A stretch of DNA of 64,000 bases from Pseudooceanicola onchidii (lineage in GTDB: Bacteria; Pseudomonadota; Alphaproteobacteria; Rhodobacterales; Rhodobacteraceae): contig NZ_SPUW01000003.1 of the NCBI RefSeq assembly GCF_004959925.1, forward strand, positions 620,001 to 684,000, in the 5' to 3' direction. The position numbers and the translations under genes were made by a program. Under the pieces are notes generated by a model. The model saw only the letters and a program-made list of their open reading frames with translations. It searched no databases and was not told where the DNA came from. Numbering within the stretch: the first letter of the stretch is position 1; each line of letters starts with the position of its first letter. Shown piece by piece: positions 7,289-15,745 of the stretch.

Positions 7289-8567
7289 ACTGACGGAGGG
7301 AGAGCTCATGGCTCTCCCTTTCCTTTTCGAATTCTGGGCGATGGACCATCAATTGCCGCCCGAGGGCGATTGGCGGTCCTGGGTGATCCTGGGCGGGCGT
7401 GGTGCGGGCAAGACGCGCGCCGGGGCCGAATGGGTGCGCGCCCAGGTCGAAGGGGACCGGCCGCTTGATGCCGGGCGCGCCTCGCGCGTGGCGCTGGTCG
7501 GCGAGACGATCGACCAGGTGCGCGAGGTGATGATCTTTGGCGACAGCGGGATCCTCGCCTGTTCGCCCCCCGATCGCCGCCCCCAGTGGGAGGCCGGGCG
7601 CAAACGTCTGACCTGGCCCAATGGCGCGCAGGCCCATGCCTTTTCCGCCCATGACCCCGAAGGCCTGCGCGGGCCGCAGTTCGACGCCGCCTGGGTGGAT
7701 GAACTGGCCAAGTGGAAACGCGCGCAGGACACCTGGGACATGCTGCAGTTTGCCCTGCGCCTTGGCGATGCGCCGCGCGTCTGCGTGACCACCACGCCGC
7801 GCCCCGTGGCGATCCTGCGCGACCTGATGGCGCTGCCCTCGACCGTCATCACCCATGCCCCGACCGAAGCGAACCGCGCCAACCTGGCCGCGTCCTTCCT
7901 GGCCGAAGTGCGGGCGCGCTATGCGGGCACCGCGCTTGGGCGGCAGGAATTGGACGGGGTGATGCTGGACGCGACCGAGGGCGCGCTCTGGACGCATGCC
8001 ATGGTCGAATCCGCGCGGGTCAGCGACGCACCGATGCTGGACCGGATCGTCGTGGCGGTGGACCCGCCGGTGACGGGCCATGCCGGGTCCGACGAATGCG
8101 GGATCGTGGTGGCGGGCGTGGTGCAGGCGGGCGCGCGCGGCGACTGGCGGGCCTATGTGCTGGAAGACGCCTCTGTCACCGCCGCCAGCCCGGCGAAATG
8201 GGCCGAGGCGGCGGTCGAGGCCTATCACCGCCACCGCGCCGACCGCATCGTGGCCGAGGTCAACCAGGGCGGTGACCTGGTCGAGGCCGTGATCCGCCAG
8301 ATCGACGCCCAGGTGCCGCTGCGCAAGGTGCGCGCGTCCAAGGGGAAAGAGGCCCGGGCCGAACCTGTCGCCGCGCTTTACGAACAGGGCCGGGTGCATC
8401 ACCTGCGCGGGTTTGGCACGCTGGAGGATCAGCTTTGTGCCATGACATCAAGGGGATGGGAGGGCAGGGGATCGCCCGACCGGCTCGATGCGCTGGTCTG
8501 GGCCTTGACCGACCTGATGATCGACGCCGCCCCGTTGCGTGGAAACCCCCGGGTGCGAACGGTCTAG
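7158..8567 (+). CDS. orfg2: GTA g2, terminase large subunit
   Basis: DNA-packaging motor and nuclease of the GTA, 469 residues from the ATG at 7158. Walker A is GGRGAGKT (79-86); Walker B ends at Asp181-Glu182 in AAWVDELAKW; the RNase H-like nuclease begins with VVAVDPPVTG (Asp302) and ends with LDALVWAL. I chose 7158 because GGAGG lies nine bases upstream and the segment before MALPFLFEFW (LDELTEGEL) looks like family sequence. A start at 7308, also with GGAGG, would avoid the 131-base overlap with g1. Either way the catalytic core is complete. Confidence 0.93.
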   Translation: MKNNANTLESQATADLTLASPGLRSGASWIASVDAAAQDLFLDELTEGELMALPFLFEFWAMDHQLPPEGDWRSWVILGGRGAGKTRAGAEWVRAQVEGDRPLDAGRASRVALVGETIDQVREVMIFGDSGILACSPPDRRPQWEAGRKRLTWPNGAQAHAFSAHDPEGLRGPQFDAAWVDELAKWKRAQDTWDMLQFALRLGDAPRVCVTTTPRPVAILRDLMALPSTVITHAPTEANRANLAASFLAEVRARYAGTALGRQELDGVMLDATEGALWTHAMVESARVSDAPMLDRIVVAVDPPVTGHAGSDECGIVVAGVVQAGARGDWRAYVLEDASVTAASPAKWAEAAVEAYHRHRADRIVAEVNQGGDLVEAVIRQIDAQVPLRKVRASKGKEARAEPVAALYEQGRVHHLRGFGTLEDQLCAMTSRGWEGRGSPDRLDALVWALTDLMIDAAPLRGNPRVRTV

Positions 8568-8625
8568 GAAGGCTCCGTTTACCAATTCTTGGCAAATTGT
8601 CTTCACCGAAAGCGAGGAGACCCCA

Positions 8626-9792
8626 ATGGGCATGATCGACTACTTCCGCAAGGAAGCCGCCCCCGAACAGAAGGCCAGCGCCGCCGGGCCCGTGATCTCC
8701 TATCACTCGGCCGGGCGCGTGGTCTGGTCGCCGCGCGACGTGGCCTCGCTGACCCGCACCGGGTTCGCGGGCAACCCCGTCGGCTTTCGCGCGGTCAAAC
8801 TGATCGCCGAGGCCGCCGCCGCCCTGCCGCTGATCTGCCAGGACGACTGCGCCCGCTATGACAGCCACCCGGTGATCGACCTGCTGGCACGCCCCAATCC
8901 TGCCCAAGGCCGGGCCGAGCTGTTCGAGGCGCTCTATGGCCAGCTGATCCTCACCGGCAATGGCTATGTCGAGGCCGTGGCGGCCGACGAGGGCGCGCCG
9001 GTCGAACTGCACGTGCTGCGCTCGGACCGGATGTCGGTCGTGCCCGGCGCGGATGGCTGGCCGATGGCCTATGACTACACCGTCGGCGGGCGCAAGCACC
9101 GGTTCGCCGTCACCGACCGCAGCCCGATCCTGCATGTCAAAAGCTTCCATCCGCAGGACGACCACTACGGGTTCTCGGCGCTGCAGGCCGCCGCACAGGC
9201 GATCGACGTGCACAATTCCGCCTCGGGCTGGTCCAAGGCGCTTTTGGACAATGCGGCGCGGCCCTCGGGCGCGCTGGTTTATGACGGCCCTGATGGCGCG
9301 ACCATGACGACGGAACAATTCGACCGTCTTTCCAACGAGTTGGAGGCGCACCACATGGGCGCCCGCAACGCAGGCCGCCCGATGCTTCTGGAAGGCGGGC
9401 TGGATTGGAAACCCATGGGATTTTCGCCCTCGGACATGGAATTCCACCGCACCAAGGAAGCCGCCGCGCGCGACATCGCGCTGGCCTTCGGGGTGCCGCC
9501 GATGCTGCTGGGGATCCCCGGCGACGCGACCTATGCGAACTATGCCGAGGCACATCGCGCGTTTTTCCGCCTGACCGTCCTGCCGCTGGCGACCCGCGTG
9601 ACGGCGGCGATTTCCGGCTGGCTGCAAGGCTATACCGGAGAGGCGCTGACCCTGCGCCCGGACCTTGACCAGGTGCCTGCGCTGTCCGCCGAACGTGACG
9701 CGCAATGGGCTCGCGTGGCCGGGGCCGATTTCCTGACCCGCGCCGAAAAACGCGCGCTTCTGGGCCTGCCGGCGGAGGCTTCGGATGACTGA
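8626..9792 (+). CDS. orfg3: GTA g3, portal protein
   Basis: Portal (HK97 family) of 388 residues, the dodecameric ring through which DNA enters and leaves the GTA head. Typical portal segments are visible: NPVGFRAVKLIAEAAAALPL near the N-terminus, LLARPNPAQGRAELFEAL, and LAFGVPPMLLGIPGDATYANY in the clip/wing region. The start at 8626 follows GCGAGGAG; an upstream in-frame ATG at 8539 is rejected because the added residues look unrelated. It ends inside the start of g3.5. Confidence 0.93.
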   Translation: MGMIDYFRKEAAPEQKASAAGPVISYHSAGRVVWSPRDVASLTRTGFAGNPVGFRAVKLIAEAAAALPLICQDDCARYDSHPVIDLLARPNPAQGRAELFEALYGQLILTGNGYVEAVAADEGAPVELHVLRSDRMSVVPGADGWPMAYDYTVGGRKHRFAVTDRSPILHVKSFHPQDDHYGFSALQAAAQAIDVHNSASGWSKALLDNAARPSGALVYDGPDGATMTTEQFDRLSNELEAHHMGARNAGRPMLLEGGLDWKPMGFSPSDMEFHRTKEAAARDIALAFGVPPMLLGIPGDATYANYAEAHRAFFRLTVLPLATRVTAAISGWLQGYTGEALTLRPDLDQVPALSAERDAQWARVAGADFLTRAEKRALLGLPAEASDD

Positions 9793-10024
9793 CCAGACCG
9801 ATATCCGCCGCTATGGGTTCGAACGGTTCGACTGCGCGCCCGCCCTGCGGCTGGAAGCCCACGAACGTGTCTCGCGGCTTCAGGTCGAGGCATTGCACGA
9901 CCGCATCGCGCGACTGGAGGTTGTGATCGAACGGGTCGAACGCCGCCTCTGGCTCACCGTCTACGGAGTCGTTGCGGTGATACTTGCAGAAGGCTTCCAG
10001 TCGCTCTTAGCGCGCTTGCCTTAA
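9785..10024 (+). CDS. orfg3.5: GTA g3.5, small membrane-helix protein
   Basis: A 79-residue protein whose start overlaps the g3 stop by eight bases. It has a helical N-terminal part (about residues 20-52, HERVSRLQVEALHDRIARLE, probable coiled coil) and one C-terminal hydrophobic helix (about 55-74). Its place between portal and protease matches g3.5 of the R. capsulatus GTA. Function is not established; the layout suggests a membrane-associated assembly helper. Confidence 0.75.
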   Translation: MTDQTDIRRYGFERFDCAPALRLEAHERVSRLQVEALHDRIARLEVVIERVERRLWLTVYGVVAVILAEGFQSLLARLP

Positions 10025-10069
10025 ATCTGAGTTTATCTCTCACCAGAACTGAGAGAGGGGGACCAACCA

Positions 10070-10597
10070 ATGGATCTGGAACGGAAATTCAGCGGCACGG
10101 AAAGTGCCATCACGGTCAGTGACGACCTCTCGATCGAAGGCTATGCGTCGATCTTCGACGCCGCCGATCGTGGCGGGGATCGCGTCGCCAGGGGCGCTTA
10201 TGCCGCCTCGCTCGCCACGGGCCGCGCGGTCAAGATGCTCTGGCAGCATGATCCGGCACAACCTATCGGCGTGTGGTCCGAGGTGCGCGAGGATGCGAAG
10301 GGGCTCTACGTCAAGGGCCGCCTGCTGGACGGTGTGGCCCGCGCGACCGAGGCCGCGGCGCTGATCCGGGCGGGGGCGATCGACGGGCTGTCGATCGGCT
10401 ATCGGACCGTTCGGTCCAGCAAGAACGACGGGGGCGGACGCCTCCTCATGGAACTGGAGCTCTGGGAGGTGTCGCTTGTCACCTTCCCGATGCTGCCCAG
10501 TGCGCGGGTGGCGGCCAAGGGCACGGCCCTGGACGACACGATGCGCGAATTGGCGGCGGTCTTTGACGACGCGCGGCTGGAACTGTCGGGGCACTAG
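10070..10597 (+). CDS. orfg4: GTA g4, prohead maturation protease
   Basis: HK97-family prohead protease (peptidase U35), 175 residues. It trims the N-terminal scaffold domain from the capsid protein during head maturation. Family signatures are IEGYASIFDAADRGGD at the N-terminus, the His-containing MLWQHDP and GLSIGYR (the catalytic His/Ser region), and WEVSLVTFPMLPSARV. It lies directly upstream of the capsid gene as in HK97-type phages. A GAGAGGGGG ribosome site precedes the ATG. Confidence 0.93.
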   Translation: MDLERKFSGTESAITVSDDLSIEGYASIFDAADRGGDRVARGAYAASLATGRAVKMLWQHDPAQPIGVWSEVREDAKGLYVKGRLLDGVARATEAAALIRAGAIDGLSIGYRTVRSSKNDGGGRLLMELELWEVSLVTFPMLPSARVAAKGTALDDTMRELAAVFDDARLELSGH

Positions 10598-10626
10598 GCC
10601 CGGCGCAACCCGTCAACGGGGAATGG

Positions 10627-11832
10627 ATGATGGAACGACCCGAGAGCTTTTCTCGGCCCGGAGAAGGCATGCCCGACGGCAGCGCCCCGATGGCCGAGGT
10701 GAAAACCGCAGTCGCGGGATTTGTTACGGAATTCAAGATGTTCCGCGACCAGATGACAGACCGGATGAAACAACAGGAAAGCCGTATGACCATGCTTGAC
10801 CGCAAGACACACGCCGGGGCCCGTCCCGCGCTGGCCCGCGACGCCGACACGGGCGCGCCGCATCAGAAGGCCTTTGGCGCCTATCTTCGTTCGGGCGATG
10901 ACGACGCGCTGCGCGGCCTCACGCTTGAAGGCAAGGCGATGAGCACCTCTGTCGCCGCCGATGGTGGCTACCTTGTCGATCCGCAGACCTCGGCCGCGAT
11001 CCAGGGCGTGCTGCATTCGGCCGCTTCGCTGCGCCAGGTCGCCAATGTCGTGCAGGTCGAAGCCTCGTCCTACGACGTGCTGGTCGACAAGTCCGAGGTC
11101 GGTTCGGGCTGGGTGACGGAAACCGGATCGGTCAGCGAAAGTGCGACCGCCCAGGTTGATCGCATCTCGATCCCGCTCTTTGAACTCGCCGCGCTGCCCA
11201 AGGCGTCTCAGCGGCTGCTCGACGACAGCGCCTTCGACATCGAAGCCTGGCTGGCCGAACGCATCGCCGACAAGTTCGCCCGGTCCGAAGCCGCGTCGTT
11301 CATCACAGGCGACGGATCCGACAAGCCCACGGGCATTCTGGAACACCCCCAGGTGGTGGATACCGGCTGGAGCTGGGGCAACATCGGCTTCATCACCACG
11401 GGCGTCGGCGGCGATTTTGCCGCGACCGATCCGGCGGATGCGATCATTGACCTCGTCTATGCGCTTGGCGCCCGTTACCGCGCCAACGGAACGTTCGTTA
11501 TGAATTCCAAGACCGCCGGCGCCGTGCGCAAGCTCAAGGACGGCGAAGGTCGCTTCCTGTGGTCCGACGGTCTGGCTGCGGGCGAACCTGCGCGGCTGCT
11601 GGGCTACCCGGTTCTGGTGGCCGAGGACATGCCGGACATGGTCACCGACGCCTGTGCCATCGCCTTCGGGGATTTCCACGCGGGCTATACCGTGGCCGAA
11701 CGTCCGGACCTGCGCGTGCTGCGCGATCCGTTCAGCGCCAAACCGCACGTTCTGTTCTACGCGACCAAGCGCGTCGGCGGGGATGTCACCGATTTCGCGG
11801 CGATCAAGCTGCTGAAGTTCTCGGCCTCCTGA
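10627..11832 (+). CDS. orfg5: GTA g5, major capsid protein
   Basis: HK97-fold capsid protein, 401 residues. The first hundred or so residues form the delta domain, with a helical segment (about 20-60, EVKTAVAGFVTEFKMFRDQM) that is expected to be removed by g4; the mature shell domain probably begins near STSVAADGGYLV. Later features include FELAALPKASQRLLDDSAFD and GDGSDKPTGIL, both usual in HK97-like capsids. Two adjacent in-frame ATG codons (10627, 10630) can serve as start. A GC-rich hairpin follows the stop. Confidence 0.93.
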   Translation: MMERPESFSRPGEGMPDGSAPMAEVKTAVAGFVTEFKMFRDQMTDRMKQQESRMTMLDRKTHAGARPALARDADTGAPHQKAFGAYLRSGDDDALRGLTLEGKAMSTSVAADGGYLVDPQTSAAIQGVLHSAASLRQVANVVQVEASSYDVLVDKSEVGSGWVTETGSVSESATAQVDRISIPLFELAALPKASQRLLDDSAFDIEAWLAERIADKFARSEAASFITGDGSDKPTGILEHPQVVDTGWSWGNIGFITTGVGGDFAATDPADAIIDLVYALGARYRANGTFVMNSKTAGAVRKLKDGEGRFLWSDGLAAGEPARLLGYPVLVAEDMPDMVTDACAIAFGDFHAGYTVAERPDLRVLRDPFSAKPHVLFYATKRVGGDVTDFAAIKLLKFSAS

Positions 11833-11845
11833 GGGTCGTGACGGT

Positions 11846-11863
11846 CGGGGCGTGCGCGCCCCG
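11846..11863 (+). promoter_or_regulatory. Hairpin after the GTA capsid gene
   Basis: CGGGGCG (11846-11852) pairs with CGCCCCG (11857-11863) around a TGCG loop, 14 bases after the g5 stop. No T tract follows, so it is a better candidate for an mRNA-protecting or partial termination structure than for a full terminator. The 132-base g5-g6 gap holds no gene. Confidence 0.5.
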
Positions 11864-11964
11864 GCCAGGCGCGTGGTCGCACGGGCTGACCAGCTGCTCC
11901 CTCCGTCCGTATCGGTTCGGGCGGGCACGCGCCAGATTTCGCCGCAGTTAGAAGGGGTTCGGGG

Positions 11965-12561
11965 ATGTTGATCGAAGACGAGGAAATACTGGCCGCCACC
12001 CTGCCGGTCGAGGAATTCAAGACGCACCTGCGGCTTGGACGGGGGTTCGCCAATGACACGGTGCAGGACGCGGTGCTGGAATCGTTCCTGCGCGCCGCCC
12101 TGTCCTCGGTCGAGGCGCGGACCGGCAAGGTGCTGCTGACCCGCAACCTGACCTGGAGCTTTCCGCACTGGACCCGCCGCGATGGCGAACCGCTGCCCGT
12201 GGGCCCGGTGACCGCGGTGACCGAGGTCGCGCTGCTGGACGCCAACGGCGATGCCACGCCGGTCGATCCGCTGCTCTACCGGCTTGAAAAGGATACGCAT
12301 TTCCCGGTGTTGCGGGGGCGGTCCCGGGGGCTTCCCATGCCGCCCGCCGACGGGTCGGTGCGGGTCCGGTTCACCGGCGGCTTCGGCCCCGCCTGGTCCG
12401 ATCTGCCGCCCGATCTGGCGCAGGCCGTCATGCTTCTGGCCGCGCATTATTACGAAAACCGCGAGGCAACGGCACTTGGCACGGGGTGCATGCCCTTCGG
12501 CGTCACGTCGCTGCTGCAACGCTATCGCCCGATGCGGCTGTTCCGGGGGGACCTGGGATGA
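11965..12561 (+). CDS. orfg6: GTA g6, head-tail connector (adaptor)
   Basis: A 198-residue protein in the gp6/gp15-type adaptor position that joins the portal to the neck. The all-helical N-terminus (VEEFKTHLRLG, DAVLESFLRAALSSVEARTGKVLL) and the C-terminal LPPDLAQAVMLLAAHYYENRE are typical of the family. The start at 11965 has a GGGG ribosome site. The stop overlaps the g7 start (ATGA). Confidence 0.85.
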   Translation: MLIEDEEILAATLPVEEFKTHLRLGRGFANDTVQDAVLESFLRAALSSVEARTGKVLLTRNLTWSFPHWTRRDGEPLPVGPVTAVTEVALLDANGDATPVDPLLYRLEKDTHFPVLRGRSRGLPMPPADGSVRVRFTGGFGPAWSDLPPDLAQAVMLLAAHYYENREATALGTGCMPFGVTSLLQRYRPMRLFRGDLG

Positions 12562-12893
12562 GCGCGCGTCTGGATCGTCTTCTGGTGCTGGAAGATCCGC
12601 AGCGCGTCCCCGACGCCGCCGGCGGCTTCACCGAAGCCTGGGTGCCCCTGGGCGAGGTCTGGGCCGAAGTGACCGCGCGCACCGGGCGCGGGGCCGAGCT
12701 TGGGCTGATCGGCACCGGCCGCGTCACCTGGCGGATCGTCGTGCGCGGCGCGCCCTTCGGCACGCCCTCGCGCCCCGAGGCCGGGCAGCGTTTCCGCGAA
12801 GGATCAAGGCTTTACCGGATCGAGGCCGTCGCCGAACGCGACCCCCGGGGCCACTACCTGACCTGTTTCGCGACCGAAGAGGTGGCGGCATGA
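12558..12893 (+). CDS. orfg7: GTA g7, head-tail stopper/adaptor
   Basis: A 111-residue protein of the phage head-tail joining family (SPP1 gp16-like), which closes the neck after DNA packaging. LDRLLVLEDPQRVPDAAGGF near the N-terminus and the beta-strand-rich remainder fit this family. Both ends overlap neighbours by four bases (ATGA with g6 and with g8), indicating coupled translation. Confidence 0.85.
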   Translation: MSARLDRLLVLEDPQRVPDAAGGFTEAWVPLGEVWAEVTARTGRGAELGLIGTGRVTWRIVVRGAPFGTPSRPEAGQRFREGSRLYRIEAVAERDPRGHYLTCFATEEVAA

Positions 12894-13300
12894 CCTATGC
12901 GCTTTCTGCCGCGTTGCAAAAGGCCGTCTATGCCGCGCTGTCGGCCGATGCGACGCTGACCGGCCTTGTCGGCACCGCGATCTTCGACGCGCCGCCCGTG
13001 GGGGCGATCCCGTCGCTCTATGTCTCGCTTGGCCCGGAAAAGGCGCAGGAAAGATCGGATCGCAGCGTCTCGGGCGCGCGGCATGATTTCATCGTGTCGG
13101 TCATCACCGACGCGGCGGGGTTCCAGCAGGCCAAGGTGGTCGCGGGGGCCGTCGCCGATGCGCTGGCGCCGCCGCTCGGTCCGCTGGACCGGGGGCGGAT
13201 CGTGACGCTCAACTTTCAGCGCGCTCAGGCCAGACGCGACGAGGCCGGGCAGCAGCGGCGCATCGACCTGACGTTCCGCGCCCTGCTTGAAGACATCTAA
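12890..13300 (+). CDS. orfg8: GTA g8, tail terminator protein
   Basis: A 136-residue DUF3168-type protein that caps the tail tube where it meets the neck. Recognisable are LQKAVYAALSADATLTGLVG, PSLYVSLGPE and the C-terminal QRRIDLTFRALLEDI. The ATG at 12890 overlaps the g7 stop; the open frame extends farther upstream but that part is antiparallel to g6/g7 coding sense and is not used. Confidence 0.85.
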   Translation: MTYALSAALQKAVYAALSADATLTGLVGTAIFDAPPVGAIPSLYVSLGPEKAQERSDRSVSGARHDFIVSVITDAAGFQQAKVVAGAVADALAPPLGPLDRGRIVTLNFQRAQARRDEAGQQRRIDLTFRALLEDI

Positions 13301-13322
13301 CCCCCTGTGAAGGAGACGTAAA

Positions 13323-13736
13323 ATGGCAGCCCAAAGTGGCAAGGACCTTTTGGTCAAGGTGGATATGTCCGACGACGGGCAGTTCCAGACGCTGGCGGGC
13401 CTGCGCGCCACCCGCGTCAGTTTCAACGCCGAGGCGGTGGATGTCACCAGCCTGGAAAGCACCGGGGGCTGGCGCGAACTGCTGGGCGGGGCCGGGGTAC
13501 GTTCGGCCGCGATTTCGGGGGCGGGCGTGTTCCGCGATGCCGACAGCGACGAACGCGCGCGGCAGATCTTCTTTGACGGCCAGACGCCGGCGTTCCAGGT
13601 CATCATCCCCGATTTCGGCATCATCGAAGGACCGTTCCAGGTGACCTCGATCGAATATGCCGGCGCCCATGACGGCGAGGCGACCTATGAGATGGCGCTG
13701 GCCTCGGCCGGGGCGCTGAGCTTCACGGCGATCTGA
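13323..13736 (+). CDS. orfg9: GTA g9, major tail protein
   Basis: Tail tube subunit of 137 residues. The family pattern is visible in GKDLLVKVD, AEAVDVTSLESTGGWRELLGGAGVRSA and DGQTPAFQVIIPDFGIIEGPFQVTSIEYAG. A GAAGGAGA ribosome site before the ATG is among the strongest in the cluster, which fits a protein needed in many copies. The stop overlaps the g10 start (TGATG). Confidence 0.92.
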   Translation: MAAQSGKDLLVKVDMSDDGQFQTLAGLRATRVSFNAEAVDVTSLESTGGWRELLGGAGVRSAAISGAGVFRDADSDERARQIFFDGQTPAFQVIIPDFGIIEGPFQVTSIEYAGAHDGEATYEMALASAGALSFTAI

Positions 13737-14059
13737 TGGGCAACCCCTATGCAGGCGAGGTGACGCTGGTTATCGACGGGCAGGCGCATGTGATGCGGCT
13801 GACCCTGGGCGCGCTGGCCGAGCTTGAGGCGACGCTGCAGACCGGGTCGCTGGTCGAACTGGTCGAACGCTTTGAAACGTCGTCGTTTTCCACGCGGGAT
13901 GTGCTGGCGTTGATCGTGGCGGGGCTGCGCGGCGGGGGCTGGACCGGTCGGTCTGCTGACCTGCTGTCGGCGGAGATCGAGGGCGGGCCGGTTGCGGCCT
14001 CTCGCGCGGCGGCGGCGCTGTTGACCGGCGCCTTTGCCCTGCCGGGGGACGCGGCATGA
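13736..14059 (+). CDS. orfg10: GTA g10, tail assembly chaperone-like protein
   Basis: A 107-residue GTA-family protein found between the tail tube and the tape measure, where tail assembly chaperones lie. The sequence RLTLGALAELEATLQTGSLVELVERF is the family core. It overlaps g9 and g10.1 by one and four bases. By position it and g10.1 may act as the G/GT pair of lambda-like tails, here as two separate genes instead of a frameshift product. Confidence 0.8.
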   Translation: MGNPYAGEVTLVIDGQAHVMRLTLGALAELEATLQTGSLVELVERFETSSFSTRDVLALIVAGLRGGGWTGRSADLLSAEIEGGPVAASRAAAALLTGAFALPGDAA

Positions 14060-14244
14060 GGATCGACTGGCCGGGTCTGATGCGCGCCGGGATCACCGGC
14101 CTGGGCCTGCGCCCGGCCGAGTTCTGGGCGCTCACCCCGGCCGAACTGCGGCTTATGCTGGGCGAGGGCGGCCCGGCACCGCTGGCCCGCACCGGGCTGG
14201 CCCGCCTCATGGCCGCCTGGCCGGACACAGGAGATACGGAATGA
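14056..14244 (+). CDS. GTA g10.1, small tail assembly chaperone
   Basis: A 62-residue protein nested tightly between g10 and g11 with ATGA overlaps at both ends. Sequence MRIDWPGLMRAGITGLGLRP and FWALTPAELRLML is characteristic of the short phage tail assembly chaperone group (TAC_2, rcc01693-like). It is easily missed because of its size. Confidence 0.8.
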   Translation: MRIDWPGLMRAGITGLGLRPAEFWALTPAELRLMLGEGGPAPLARTGLARLMAAWPDTGDTE

Positions 14245-14903
14245 TCGAGGATATCGAAGGCTTTAGCGATCTGCAGGGCCAGGTCGAGGCGCTTGAGACC
14301 ACGCTTGGCGGCGCGACCGGCATGGTCGCCGGGTTCGACAGCGAATTGCGCCGGATGCGCGGTGCGCTGGCCGAGACGGGCAAGGATGTTCAGACGTTGG
14401 AACGGGGCCTGTCGCGGGGGCTGCGCCGGGCGCTGGATGCGGCCGTGATGGATGGGGCGAAGTTTTCCGATGTGCTTGGGATCGTTGGACGATCCGTGGT
14501 GAACACCGCCTATTCCGCCGCCGTGAAGCCGGTCACCGATCACTTCGGCGGTATGCTGGCGCAGGGTGTCGGCGGGCTGTTCCAAGGGCTTATGCCCTTT
14601 GCCAAAGGGGGGGCGCTGTCGCAGGGCCGGGTGATGCCCTTTGCCGACGGCGGTGTCGTGCGCGGGGCCACCGCCTTTCCGATGCGCGGCGGCATGGGCC
14701 TGATGGGCGAGGCGGGGCCAGAGGCGATCATGCCCCTGTCGCGCGGCCCCGATGGCAAGCTGGGCGTGCGGGCCGAAGCCGGGCGGCCGGTGACGGTCGT
14801 GATGAACATCCAGACACGGGATGCCGAAAGCTTTCGCCGGTCGCAAAGCCAGATCGCCGCGCAGATGGGCCGGGTGCTGGGGCGCGGGGGGCGGAACCGG
14901 TGA
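14241..14903 (+). CDS. orfg11: GTA g11, tape measure protein
   Basis: A 220-residue tape measure protein, short as expected for the short GTA tail. The N-terminal half is helical (QGQVEALETTLGGATGMVAG); the C-terminus carries the tail-tip signature GLMGEAGPEAIMPLSRGPDGKLGV. The start at 14241 overlaps the g10.1 stop by four bases. A 209-base structured gap follows, the largest inside the tail gene block. Confidence 0.9.
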   Translation: MIEDIEGFSDLQGQVEALETTLGGATGMVAGFDSELRRMRGALAETGKDVQTLERGLSRGLRRALDAAVMDGAKFSDVLGIVGRSVVNTAYSAAVKPVTDHFGGMLAQGVGGLFQGLMPFAKGGALSQGRVMPFADGGVVRGATAFPMRGGMGLMGEAGPEAIMPLSRGPDGKLGVRAEAGRPVTVVMNIQTRDAESFRRSQSQIAAQMGRVLGRGGRNR

Positions 14904-14911
14904 TGTTCGGG

Positions 14912-15044
14912 CATGTGCGCCGACTTGCCGACAGGCACATGGTCGGGACTTCGACCATAAGGTCCGCCCGGCGGCACGCCGGGCTGCGCCGACCCGCCCC
15001 CCTGGGGCGGCGCATTTGCGCCACCCCGAGGGTCGGCGCAGCCC
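14912..15044. repeat. Cluster of inverted repeats between GTA g11 and g12
   Basis: Four inverted repeats in 133 bases: CATGTGC/GCACATG (14912-14918, 14935-14941), ATGGTCG/CGACCAT (14939-14945, 14952-14958), GCCCGGCG/CGCCGGGC (14966-14973, 14977-14984) and a 15-bp perfect pair GGGCTGCGCCGACCC / GGGTCGGCGCAGCCC (14981-14995, 15030-15044) that encloses a further stem. No T tract follows. It could be a REP-like element or an RNA processing site. Confidence 0.85.
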
Positions 15045-15112
15045 TTCGTACTTCGTTCGATCAATTTGCGTAACTCGCGTCCCTGATGCCCCTCCCAAAC
15101 AGGAGCAACCTC

Positions 15113-15745
15113 ATGTCTTTCCACGAAATTCGCTTCCCCGCTGCGCTCTCCTTCGGCTCGACCGGCGGACCGGAACGGCGCACCGACATCGTCACGCTCG
15201 CCAACGGGTTCGAGGAACGTAATGCCCCCTGGTCCCAGTCCCGCCGCCGCTATGATGCGGGGGTGTCGATGCGGTCGCTTGACGATATCGCGGCGCTGCT
15301 GGCGTTCTTCGAGGCGCGCGAGGGACAGCTTTACGGGTTTCGCTGGAAGGACTGGGGGGATTATGCCTCCTGCCTGCCAAGCGGTCAGATTGCCCATACG
15401 GATCAATTGATTGCGCGGGGCGACGGCACGACCACGACCTTCCAGCTGACCAAGCTTTATCGCTCGGGCCAGCAGGTGCATGCGCGCCGGATCACCAAGC
15501 CGGTCGCGGGCACGGTCCGGATCGGAGTCAACGGGGCCGAACTGCAGGAAGGGCTGGGGTATACCGTCGACCTGACCACCGGAACGGTAGTTCTGACAGA
15601 GGCGCCCGCGCCGGAGGCCGAGGTCACGGCGGGGTTCGAATTTGACGTGCCGGTGCGCTTTGACACCGATCACATCGCCATGTCGGTGGCGTCCTTCCAG
15701 GCGGGCGACGTGCCCTCGGTGCCGGTGGTCGAGGTGCGGGTCTGA
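15113..15745 (+). CDS. orfg12: GTA g12, distal tail protein
   Basis: A DUF2460 protein of 210 residues forming the distal tail ring to which the baseplate attaches. Conserved sequence: FHEIRFPAALSFGSTGGPER near the N-terminus, RNAPWSQSRRRYDAGV and FDTDHIAMSVASFQAGDVPSVPVVEVRV at the end. An AGGAGC ribosome site seven bases before the ATG restarts translation after the structured gap. The stop overlaps the g13 start. Confidence 0.92.
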   Translation: MSFHEIRFPAALSFGSTGGPERRTDIVTLANGFEERNAPWSQSRRRYDAGVSMRSLDDIAALLAFFEAREGQLYGFRWKDWGDYASCLPSGQIAHTDQLIARGDGTTTTFQLTKLYRSGQQVHARRITKPVAGTVRIGVNGAELQEGLGYTVDLTTGTVVLTEAPAPEAEVTAGFEFDVPVRFDTDHIAMSVASFQAGDVPSVPVVEVRV

